DNA from: Lineus longissimus
Taxonomy: Eukaryota > Nemertea > Pilidiophora > Heteronemertea > Lineidae
Length of the DNA: 64,000 bases
Assembly (NCBI RefSeq): GCF_910592395.1
Contig: NC_088324.1
Coordinates: 4,740,953 to 4,804,952 of the forward strand
Direction: 5' to 3'
This document shows, in pieces, positions 54,535 to 64,000 of the stretch; position 1 is the first letter of the stretch; the number at the start of each line of letters is the position of its first letter. Below the pieces are notes generated by a model. That model was not told the origin of the DNA. It was given only the letters and a program-made list of their open reading frames with translations, and did not search any database. The translations under genes were made by a program, and so were the position numbers.

Positions 54535-56651
54535 TTAACAAACAATGCTTACCAAGCAATGTTTACCATGCAATGCTAACCAAGCAATACTTACCAAGCA
54601 ATGCTTACCATGCAATGCATACCAAGCAATGCTTACCAAGCAATGCTTACCATGCAATGCACACAAAGCAATGCTTACCAAGCAATGCTTACCATGCAAT
54701 GCTTTCCAAGCAGTGCTTACCAAGCAGTGCTTACCATGCAATGCTTACCAAGCAATACTTACCAAGGAATGCTTACCATTCAATGCTTACCAAGCAATGC
54801 TTACCAAGCAATGCTTACCAAGCAATGTTACCAAGCAATGCTTACCATGCAATGCTTGCCATGCAATGCTTACCAAGCAATGCTTACCAAGGAATGCTTA
54901 CCATTCAATGCTTACCAAGCAATGCTTACCAAGCAATGCTTACCAAGCAATGTTACCAAGCAATGCTTACCATGCAATGCTTACCATGCAATGCTCACCA
55001 AGCAATGCTCACCATGCAATGCTCACCATGCAATGCTCACCATGCAATGCTCACCATGCAATGCTCACCATGCAATGCTCACCATGCAATGCTCACCATG
55101 CAATGCTCACCATGCAATGCTCACCATGCAATGCTCACCATGCGATGCTCACCATGCAATGCTCACCATGCAATACTCACCATGCGATGCTCACCAAGCG
55201 ATGCTAACCATGCAATGCTCACCAAGTGATGCTCCTCAAGCGATGCTCACCAAGCGATGCTCACCAAGCGATGCTCACCAAGCGATGCTCACCAAGCGAT
55301 GCTAACCAAGCGATGCTCACCAAGCGATGCTCACCAAGCGATGCTCACCATGCAATGCTCACCAAGCAATGCTTACCAAGCAACTCTTACCATGCAATGC
55401 TTACCAAGCAATGCTTACCAAGCAATGCTTACCATGCAATGCTTACCATGCAATGCTTACCAAGCAATGCTTACCAAGCAATGCTTACCAAGCAATGCTT
55501 ACCATGCAATGCTTACCAAGCAATGCTTACCATGCAATGCTTACCATGCAATGCTTACCAAGCAATGCTTACCATGCAATGCTTACCATGCAATGCTTAC
55601 CAAGCAATGCTTACCATGCAATGCTTACCATGCAATGCTTACCAAGCGATGCTTACCAAGCAATGCTTACCAAGCAATGCTTACCATGCAATGCTTTCCA
55701 TGCAATGCTTACCAAGCAATGCTTACCATGCAATGCTTACCAAACAATGTTTACCAAGCAATGCTTACCATGCAATGCTTACCATGCAATGCTTACCAAG
55801 CAATGCTTACCAAGCAATGCTTACCAAGCAATGCTTACCATGCAATGCTTACCAAGCAATGCTTACCATGCAATGCTTACCATGCAATGCTTACCAAGCA
55901 ATGCTTACCAAGCAATGCTTACCATGCAATGCTTACCATGCAATGCTCACCACGCAATGCTCACCACGCAATGCTCACCACGCAATGCTCACCACGCAAT
56001 GCTTACCAAGCGATGCTTACCAAGCGATGCTCACCAAGCGATGCTCACCAAGCGATGCTCACCAAGCGATGCTCACCAAGCGATGCTCACCAAGCGATGC
56101 TCACCAAGCGATGCTTACGAAGCAATGCTCACCAAGCAATGCTTACCAAGCAATGCTTACCATGCAATTCTCACCATGCAATGCATACCAAGCGATGGTT
56201 AGCAAGCAGTGCTTACCAAGCAATGCTTACCATGCAATGCTTTCCATGCAATGCTTATCAAGCAATGCTTACCACGCAATGCTTACAATGCAATGCTTAC
56301 CAAGCAATGCTTACCAAGCAATGCTTACCAAGCAATGCTTACCAAGCAATGCTTACCATGCAATGCTTACCAAGCAATGCTTACCATGCAATGCTTACCA
56401 TGCAATGCTTACCAAGCAATGCTTACCATGCAATGCTCACCAAGAAATGCTTACCAAGCAATGCTTACCAAGCAATGCTAACCACGGAATGCTTACCATG
56501 CAATGCTCACCACGCAATGCTCACCACGCAATGCTCACCACGCAATGCTCACCAAGCAATGCTCACCACGCAATGCTCACCACGCAATGCTTACCAAGCG
56601 ATGCTTACCAAGCGATGCTCACCAAGCGATGCTCACGAAGCAATGCTCACC
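54535..56651 (+). repeat. Three-copy module, copy 3
   Basis: Copy of 44,994-47,152 and 47,581-49,725. Two indels set it apart: one extra unit in its long CTCACC block (54986-55363, 378 bp against 364), and three units missing near the end (56498-56651, 154 bp against 196). A private change gives GATGCTCCTC near 55,230, where the other copies have GATGCTCACC. Confidence 0.86.
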
Positions 56652-58022
56652 AAGCAATGCTTACCAAGCAATGCTTACCATGCAATGCTTCCCATGCAAT
56701 GTTTAACAAGCAATGCTTACCAAGCAATGCTTACCATGCAATGCTTACCAAGCAATGCTTACCAAGCAATGCTTACCATGCAATGCTTACCAAGCAATGC
56801 TTAACAAGCAATGCTTACCAAGGAATGCTTACCATGCAATGCTTACCAAGCAGTGCTTACCAAGCAGTGCTTACCATGCATTGTTCACCATGCAATGCTC
56901 ACCATGCAGTGCTCACTATGCAATGCTTACCATGCAATGCTTAACAAACAATGCTTACCAAACAATGTTTACCATGCAATGCTAACCAAGCAATACTTAC
57001 CAAGCAATGCTTACCATGCAATGCATACCAAGCAATGCTTACCAAGCAATGCTTACCATGCAATGCACACAAAGCAATGCTTACCAAGCAATGCTTACCA
57101 TGCAATGCTTACCAAGCAGTGCTTACCAAGCAGTGCTTACCATGCAATGCTTACCAAGCAATACTTACCAAGGAATGCTTACCATTCAATGCTTACCAAG
57201 CAATGCTTACCAAGCAATGCTTACCAAGCAATGTTACCAAGCAATGCTTACCATGCAATGCTTGCCATGCAATGCTTACCAAGCAATGCTTACCAAGGAA
57301 TGCTTACCATTCAATGCTTACCAAGCAATGCTTACCAAGCGATGCTCACCAAGCGATGCTCACCAAGCGATGCTCACCAAGCGATGCTCACCAAGCGATG
57401 CTTACGAAGCAATGCTCACCAAGTAATGCTTACCAAGCAATGCTTACCATGCAATTCTCACCATGCAATGCATACCAAGCGATGGTTAGCAAGCAGTGCT
57501 TACCAAGCAATGCTTACCATGCAATGCTTTCCATGCAATGCTTATCAAGCAATGCTTACCACGCAATGCTTACAATGCAATGCTTACCAAGCAATGCTTA
57601 CCTAGCAATGCTTACCAAGCAATGCTTACCAAGCAATGCTTACCATGCAATGCTTACCAAGCAATGCTTACCATGCAATGCTTACCATGCAATGCTTACC
57701 AAGCAATGCTTACCATGCAATGCTTACCAAGAAATGCTTACCAAGCAATGCTTACCAAGCAATGCTAACCACGGAATGCTTACCATGCAATGCTCACCAC
57801 GCAATGCTCACCACGCAATGCTCACCACGCAATGCTCACCACGCAATGCTCACCACGCAATGCTCACCACGCGATGCTTACCAAGCGATGCTCACCAAGC
57901 GATGCTCACCAAGCGATGCTCACCAAGCGATGCTCACGAAGCAATGCTCACCAAGCAATGCTTACCAAGCAATGCTTACCATGCAATGCTTCCCATGCAA
58001 TGTTTACCAAGCAATGCTTACC
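55226..58022 (+). repeat. Module repeated from 48.3-51.1 kb, right copy
   Basis: Direct copy of 48,258-51,096 with the 42-bp deletion and isolated substitutions, for example an AAACAATG unit near 56,960 where the left copy has AAGCAATG. Shared private variants include the AAGTAATGCTTACC unit near 57,421 (near 50,495 in the left copy). Confidence 0.85.
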
Positions 58023-58692
58023 AAGCAATGCTTACCATGCAATGCTTACCAAGCAATGCTTACCAAGCAATGCTTACCATGCAATGCTTACCAAGCAATG
58101 CTTAACAAGCAATGCTTACCAAGGAATGCTTACCATGCAATGCTTACCAAGCAGTGCTTACCAAGCAGTGCTTACCATGCATTGCTCACCATGCAATGCT
58201 CACCATGCAGTGCTCACTATGCAATGCTTACCATGCAATGCTTAACAAACAATGCTTACCAAGCAATGTTTACCATACAATGCTAACCAAGCAATACTTA
58301 CCAAGCAATGCTTACCATGCAATGCATACCAAGCAATGCTTACCAAGCAATGCTTACCATGCAATGCACACAAAGCAATGCTTACCAAGCAATGCTTACC
58401 ATGCAATGCTTACCAAGCAGTGCTTACCAAGCAGTGCTTACCATGCAATGCTTACCAAGCAATACTTACCAAGGAATGCTTACCATTCAATGCTTACCAA
58501 GCAATGCTTACCAAGCAATGCTTACCAAGCAATGTTACCAAGCAATGCTTACCATGCAATGCTTGCCATGCAATGCTTACCAAGCAATGCTTACCAAGGA
58601 ATGCTTACCATTCAATGCTTACCAAGCAATGCTTACCAAGCAATGCTTACCAAGCAATGTTACCAAGCAATGCTGACCATGCAATGCTTACC

Positions 58693-59294
58693 ATGCAATG
58701 CTCACCAAGCAATGCTCACCATGCAATGCTCACCATGCAATGCTCACCATGCAATGCTCACCATGCAATGCTCACCATGCAATGCTCACCATGCAATGCT
58801 CACCATGCAATGCTCACCATGCAATGCTCACCATGCAATGCTCACCATGCGATACTCACCATGCGATGCTCACCAAGCGATGCTAACCATGCAATGCTCA
58901 CCAAGTGATGCTCACCAAGCGATGCTCACCAAGCGATGCTCACCATGCAATGCTCACCATGCAATGCTCACCATGCAATGCTCACCATGCAATGCTCACC
59001 ATGCAATGCTCACCATGCAATGCTCACCATGCAATGCTCACCATGCAATGCTCACCATGCAATGTTCACCATGCAATGCTAACCATGCGATGCTCACCAT
59101 GCGATGCTCACCATGCAATGCTCACCATGCGATGCTCACCATGCAATGCTCACCAAGCGATGCTAACCATGCAATGCTCACCAAGCGATGCTCACCAAGC
59201 GATGCTCACCAAGCGATGCTAACCAAGCGATGCTAACCAAGCGATGCTCACCAAGCGATGCTCACCAAGCGATGCTAACCAAGCGATGCTCACC
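58693..59294 (+). repeat. Longest CTCACC variant block (602 bp)
   Basis: 43 units without a return to the CTTACC background apart from CTAACC variants. It looks like two blocks of the usual kind joined: ATGCAATGCTCACC units, ATGCGATG forms, AAGCGATG with an AAGTGATG unit near 58,904, then again ATGCAATGCTCACC units from about 58,945, and then AAGCGATG units with several CTAACC forms up to 59,280. No other block in the window exceeds 480 bp. Confidence 0.86.
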
Positions 59295-59434
59295 ATGCGA
59301 TGCTTACCAAGCAATGCTTACCAAGCAATGCTTACCATGCAATGCTTACCAAGCAATGCTTACCAAGCAATGCTTACCATGCAATGCTTACCATGCAATG
59401 CTTACCAAGCAATGCTTACCAGGCAATGCTTACC

Positions 59435-61408
59435 AAGTAATGCTTACCATGCAATGCTTACCAAGCAATGCTTACCATGCAATGCTTACCATGCAATGCT
59501 TACCAAGCAATGCTTACCAAGCAATGCTTACTATGCAATGCTTACCATGCAATGCTCACCACGCAATGCTCACCACGCAATGCTCACCACGCAATGATCA
59601 CCACGCAATGCTCACCACGCAATGCTTACCAAGCGATGCTTACCAAGCGATGCTCACCAAGCGATGCTCACCAAGCGATGCTCACCAAGCGATGCTCACC
59701 AAGCGATGCTCACCAAGCGATGCTCACCAAGCGATGCTCACCAAGCGATGCTCACAAAGCGATGCTTACGAAGCAATGCTCACCAAGCAATGCTTACCAA
59801 GCAATGCTTACCATGCAATTCTCACCATGCAATGCATACCAAGCGATGGTTAGCAAGCAATGCTTACCAAGCAATGCTTACCATGCAATGCTTTCCATGC
59901 AATGCTTATCAAGCAATGCTTACCACGCAATGCTTACCATGCAATGCTTACCAAGCAATGCTTACCAAGCAATGCTTACCAAGCAATGCTTACCAAGCAA
60001 TGCTTACCATGCAATGCTTACCAAGCAATGCTTACCATGCGATGCTTAGCATGCAATGCTTACCAAGCATTGCTTACCATGCGATGCTTACCATGCAATG
60101 CTTACCAAGCAATGCTTACCATGCAATGCTTACCATGCAATGCTTACCAAGCAATGCTAACCAAGCAATGCTTACCATGCAATGCTTACCAAGCAATGCT
60201 TACCAAACAATGCTTACCATGCAATGCTTACCATGCAATGCTTACCAAGCAATGCTTACCATGCAATGCTTACCAAGAAATGCTTACCAAGCAATGCTTA
60301 CCAAGCAATGCTCACCACGCAATGCTTACCATGCAATGCTCACCACGCAATGCTCACCACGCAATGCTCACCACGCAATGCTCACCACGCAATGCTCACC
60401 ACGCAATGCTTACCAAGCGATGCTCACCAAGCGATGCTCACCAAGCGATGCTCACCAAGCGATGCTCACGAAGCAATGCTCACCAAGCAATGCTTACCAT
60501 GCAATTCTCACCATGCAATGCATACCAAGCGATGGTTAGCAAGCAATGCTTACCAAGCAATGCTTACCATGCAATGCTTTCCATGCAATGCTTATCAAGC
60601 AATGCTTACCACGCAATGCTTACCATGCAATGCTTACCAAGCAATGCTTACCATGCAATGCTTACCATGCAATGCTTACCATGCAATGTTTACCAATCAA
60701 TGCTTACCAAGCAACGCTTACCATGCAATGCTTATCAAGCAATGCTTACCATGCGATGCTTACCAAGCAATGCTTACCAAGCAATGCTTACCATGCAATG
60801 CTTACCAAGCAATGCTTACCATGCAATGCTTACCATGCAATGCTTACCAAGCAATGCTTACCATGCAATGCCTACCATGCAATGCTTACCAAGCAATGCT
60901 TACCATGCAATGCTTACCATGCAATGCTTACCAAGCGATGCTTACCAAGCAATGCTTACCAAGCGATGCTTACCATGCAATGCTTACCAAGCAATGCATA
61001 CCATGCGATGCTCACCATGCGATGCTCACCATGCAATGCTCACCATGCGATACTCACCATGTGATGCCCACCAAGCGATGCTAACCATGCAATGCTCACC
61101 AAGTGATGCTCATCAAGCGATGCTTACCATGCAATGCTTACCAAGCAATGCTTACCATGCAATGCTTACCAAGCAATGCTTACCAAGCAATGATTACCAA
61201 GCAATGCTTACCAAGCAATGCTTACCAAGCAATGCTTACCAAGCAATGCTTACCAAGCAATGCTCACCAAGCGATGCTCACCAAGCGATGCTAACCAAGC
61301 GATGCTCACCATGCAATGCTTACCAAGCAATGCTTACCAAGCAATGCTTACCATGCAATGCATACCAAGCAATGCTTACCAAGCAATGCTTACCATGCAA
61401 TGCTTACC
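59435..61408 (+). repeat. Module repeated from 51.1-53.1 kb, right copy
   Basis: Direct copy of 51,097-53,098, two units shorter overall. The same 686-bp spacing separates its GGTTAGC markers (59841 and 60527). Differences include AAGCATTG near 60,067 and AAACAATG near 60,205, where the left copy has GCAATG. After 61,408 it continues with an ACGC block (61409-61604), whereas the left copy continues with the AACAAGC and AAGGAATG string. Confidence 0.85.
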
Positions 61409-62192
61409 ATGCAATGCTCACCACGCAATGTTCACCACGCAATGCTCACCACGCAATGCTCACCACGCAATGCTCACCACGCAATGCTCACCACGCAATG
61501 CTTACCAAGCGAAGCTCACCAAGCGATGCTCACCAAGCGTTGCTCACCAAGCGATGCTCACCAAGCGATGCTCACCAAGCGATGCTCACCAAGCAATGCT
61601 CACCAAGCGATGCTTACCAAGCAATGCTTACCATGCAATTCTCACCATGCAATGCATACCAAGCGATGGTTAGCAAGCAATGCTTACCAAGCAATGCTTA
61701 CCATGCAATGCTTTCCATGCAATGCTTATCAAGCAATGCTTACCACGCAATGCTTACCATGCAATGCTTACCAAGCAATGCTTACCATGCAATGCTTACC
61801 ATGCAATGCTTACCATGCAATGTTTACCAATCAATGCTTACCAAGCAACGCTTACCATGCAATGCTTATCAAGCAATGCTTACCATGCGATGCTTACCAA
61901 GAAATGCTTACCAAGCAATGCTTACCAAGCAATGCTTACCATGCAATGCTTACCAAGCAATGCTTACCATGCAATGCTTACCATGCAATGCTTACCAAGC
62001 AATGCTTACCATGCAATGCTTACCATGCAATGCTTACCAAGCAATGCTTACCATGCAATGCTTACCATGCAATGCTTACCAAGCGATGCTTACCAAGCAA
62101 TGCTTACCAAGCAATGCTTACCATGCAATGCTTTCCATGCAATTCTTACCAAGCAATGCTTACCATGCAATGCTTACCATGCGATGCTTACC

Positions 62193-62360
62193 AAGCAATG
62201 CTTACCAAGCAATGCTTACCAAGCAATGCTTACCAAGCAATGCTTACCAAGCAATGCTTACCAAGCAATGCTTACCAAGCAATGCTTACCAAGCAATGCT
62301 TACCAAGCAATGCTTACCAAGCAATGCTTACCAAGCAATGCTTACCAAGCAATGTTTACC
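62193..62360 (+). repeat. Longest homogeneous AAGC run (12 units)
   Basis: Eleven identical AAGCAATGCTTACC units and a twelfth ending TTTACC, with no ATGC unit among them. Elsewhere AAGC and ATGC units alternate irregularly. The run is followed by an ATGGAATGCTTTCC unit. It probably reflects a very local expansion by slippage or unequal exchange. Confidence 0.88.
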
Positions 62361-63004
62361 ATGGAATGCTTTCCATGCAATGCTTACCAAGCAATGCTTA
62401 CCATGCAATGCTTACCATGCAATGCTTACCAAGCAATGCTTACCAAGCAATGCTTCCCATGCAATGCTTACCATGCAATGCTTACCAAGCAATGCTTACC
62501 ATGCAATGCTTACCATGCAATGCTTACCAAGCTATGCTTACCATGCAATGCTTACCATGCAATGCTTACCAAGCAATGCTTACCAAGGAATGCTTACCAT
62601 GCAATGCTTACCAAGCAGTGCTTACCAAGCAGTGCTTACCATGCAATGCTCACCATGCAATGCTCACCATGCAATGCTCACTATGCAATGCTTACCATGC
62701 AATGCTTACCAAACAATGCTTACCAAGCAATGCTTACCATGCAATGCTAACCAAGCAATACTTACCAAGCAATGCTTACCATGCAATGCATACCAAGCAA
62801 TGCTTACCAAGCAATGCTTACCATGCAATGCTCACAAAGCAATGCTTACCAAGCAATGCTTACCAAGCAATGCTTACCATGCAATGCTTACCATGCAATG
62901 CTTACCAAGCAATGCTTACCAAGCAATGCTTACCATGCAATGCTTACCAAGCAATGCTTACCAAGCAATGCTTACCATGCAATGCTTACCAAGCAATGCT
63001 TACC

Positions 63005-63914
63005 ATGCAATGCTTTCCATGCAATGCTTATCAAGCAATGCTTACCACGCAATGCTTACCATGCAATGCTTACCAAGCAATGCTTACCAAGCAATGCTTA
63101 CCAAGCAATGCTTACCAAGCAATGCTTACCATGCAATGCTTACCAAGCAATGCTTACCATGCGATGCTTAGCATGCAATGCTTACCAAGCAATGCTTACC
63201 ATGCGATGCTTACCATGCAATGCTTACCAAGCAATGCTTACCATGCAATGCTTACCATGCAATGCTTACCAAGCAATGCTTACCAAGCAATGCTTACCAT
63301 GCAATGCTTACCAAGCAATGCTTACCAAGCAATGCTTACCATGCAATGCTTACCATGCAATGCTTACCAAGCAATGCTTACCATGCAATGCTTACCAAGA
63401 AATGCTTACCAAGCAATGCTTACCAAGCAATGCTCACCACGCAATGCTTACCATGCAATGCTCACCACGCAATGCTCACCACGCAATGCTCACCACGCAA
63501 TGCTCACCACGCAATGCTCACCACGCAATGCTTACCAAGCGATGCTCACCAAGCGATGCTCACCAAGCGATGCTCACCAAGCGATGCTCACGAAGCAATG
63601 CTCACCAAGCAATGCTTACCATGCAATTCTCACCATGCAATGCATACCAAGCGATGGTTAGCAAGCAATGCTTACCAAGCAATGCTTACCATGCAATGCT
63701 TTCCATGCAATGCTTATCAAGCAATGCTTACCACGCAATGCTTACCATGCAATGCTTACCACGCAATGCTTACCATGCAATGCTTACCATGCAATGCTTA
63801 CCATGCAATGTTTACCAATCAATGCTTACCAAGCAACGCTTACCATGCAATGCTTATCAAGCAATGCTTACCATGCGATGCTTACCAAGCAATGCTTACC
63901 AAGCAATGCTTACC
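63005..63914 (+). repeat. Module repeated from 59.9-60.8 kb
   Basis: Matches 59,883-60,792 at an offset of exactly 3,122 (223 units) and part of the 51.5-52.4 kb copy at 11,446. It contains the CTCACC and ACGC block 63425-63606, the GGTTAGC marker at 63649 and the AATCAATG unit at 63817. One visible substitution makes the unit at 63761 ACGC where 60639 has AAGC. The match ends where this copy has one more AAGC unit. Confidence 0.82.
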
Positions 63915-64000
63915 AAGCAATGCTTACCATGCAATGCTTACCAAGCAATGCTTACCATGCAATGCTTACCATGCAATGCTTACCAAGCAATGCTTACCAT

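Larger units (their letters stand above)
29741..63662 (+). repeat. GGTTAGC marker units, 14 copies
   Basis: The unit AAGCGATGGTTAGC starts at 29741, 44229, 46635, 49222, 50551, 51517, 52203, 53784, 56190, 57477, 59841, 60527, 61661 and 63649. Each copy is preceded by a GCAATTCTCACC unit and a GCATACC unit and followed by an AAGCAATG or AAGCAGTG unit, so all descend from one ancestral string. Spacings of 2,406 and of 686 bp each occur twice, which reports the duplications. None lies left of 29,741. Confidence 0.92.
730..63830 (+). repeat. AATCAATG-AACGCTT marker cassette, 9 copies
   Basis: A fixed order of rare units: an ATGC unit ending TTTACC, AATCAATGCTTACC, AAGCAACGCTTACC (AACACTT in two copies), and an ATGC unit ending CTTATC. 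The AATC unit starts at 730, 9404, 14777, 22315, 34637, 52371, 60695, 61829 and 63817. It occurs in every large domain, so it is older than the split between the CTTTCT-bearing and GGTTAGC-bearing parts. The AACACTT form at 22.3 and 34.6 kb is specific to the two large module copies. Confidence 0.88.
1..64000 (+). repeat. 14-bp satellite array, about 4,570 tandem units
   Basis: The window consists entirely of head-to-tail copies of a 14-bp unit, AAGCAATGCTTACC, with ATGCAATGCTTACC nearly as frequent. The consensus unit is 43% GC and strand-skewed (5 A, 4 C, 3 T, 2 G). All units point the same way and both window ends lie inside the array, so its full length is unknown. Indels are nearly always whole units; the exceptions are rare 13-bp units. 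The unit contains the near-palindrome AAGCAATGCTT (5-bp arms around one base), and the junction between two AAGC units gives TGCTTACCAAGCA (5-bp arms, 3-nt loop). I do not recognise the family. It is most likely eukaryotic satellite DNA. I find no unique stretch of 300 bases or even 50 bases, and no gene. Confidence 0.98.
43491..64000 (+). repeat. Right domain, rich in ACGC and GGTTAGC units
   Basis: CTCACC-type blocks, many with ACGC units: 44089-44172, 44537-44718, 45445-45808, 46383-46578, 46957-47152, 47516-47557, 48032-48395, 48970-49165, 49530-49725, 50411-50494, 50859-51026, 51209-51460, 51979-52160, 52693-52804, 52945-53000, 53644-53727, 54078-54259, 54986-55363, 55938-56133, 56498-56651, 57337-57420, 57785-57952, 58693-59294, 59547-59784, 60303-60484, 61003-61114, 61255-61310, 61409-61604 and 63425-63606. 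Thirteen of the fourteen GGTTAGC marker units lie here and no CTTTCT marker does. The domain is built from overlapping modules listed separately and runs off the window end. Confidence 0.85.

Noticed and set aside
59860-63171. Plus-strand open frame of 1,103 codons, and many others of 200-750 codons
   Set aside because: They are the default result of a stop-free 14-bp unit read in any frame. The peptide is pure repeat with no domain, there is no flanking unique sequence, and frames end wherever a CTAACC or CTTAAC variant falls.
1-64000. CRISPR array
   Set aside because: There are no unique spacers between repeats; units are contiguous and of a single 14-bp period.
1-64000. Telomeric repeat
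   Set aside because: The unit contains TTACC on one strand but lacks the G-run of telomere repeats, and 14 bp with GCAATGC does not match a telomere type I know.
1-64000. CENP-B box or other known centromere protein site
   Set aside because: The unit has no TTCG-N4-A-N2-CGGG core. Centromere function can be neither shown nor excluded from the sequence.
1-64000. C/EBP-ATF composite-like site ATGCAAT
   Set aside because: Only a partial match to the TGATGCAAT element and present in every ATGC unit by construction, so it carries no specific information.
1-64000. Transposon, terminal repeats or target-site duplications
   Set aside because: No sequence other than the satellite unit is present, and the duplicated modules have no terminal inverted repeats or non-satellite ends.

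Overview
The whole 64-kb window is one uninterrupted satellite array. The repeat unit is 14 bp, best written AAGCAATGCTTACC, and about 4,570 copies lie head to tail in the same orientation. There is no unique sequence and no array edge, and I can support no gene, RNA gene, transposon, CRISPR array, promoter or terminator. Long homogenised arrays of this kind, built on a short unit and carrying large higher-order duplications, are typical of eukaryotic heterochromatin (centromeric, pericentromeric, subtelomeric or sex-chromosome satellite). The window holds nothing that identifies the taxon, so I name none.

Most of the variation is carried by a few sites in the unit. Base 2 is A or T (AAGC or ATGC units), and both states are common everywhere. 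Base 5 is A or G (GCAATGC or GCGATGC). Base 11 is T or C (CTTACC or CTCACC). In the right three quarters base 2 can also be C (ACGC). Rarer private variants (CTTTCT, GGTTAGC, AATCAATG, 13-bp units ending ATGTTACC) act as markers that expose larger repeats.

Layout. (1) 1-15,991: left domain, with partly overlapping modules repeated at offsets of about 8.67 kb and 5.4 kb. (2) 15,992-27,459 and 27,894-39,781: two near-identical direct copies of one ~11.5-11.9-kb module, separated by a 434-bp spacer of mostly AAGC units. (3) 39,782-43,490: a mosaic of shorter pieces of that module and of the left domain. (4) 43,491-64,000: right domain, rich in ACGC units and in a GGTTAGC marker unit, built from modules repeated at 9.55, 2.59, 6.95, 8.32 and 3.12 kb.

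Long plus-strand open frames exist (up to 1,103 codons), but they follow from the repeat arithmetic: 3 x 14 bp = 42 bp = 14 codons, so all three plus frames read the same 14-residue peptide. I do not regard them as genes. The most useful observations are the nested higher-order structure, the two-state A/T site that concerted evolution has not removed, the ordered succession of CpG-containing variants, a 3-bp micro-inversion at a hairpin loop that predates the 12-kb duplication, and the resemblance of the unit to the 5' end of U1 snRNA (plus strand) and to 5' splice sites (minus strand). These bear on how the array evolved and what its transcripts might do; none of them shows a new functional system.
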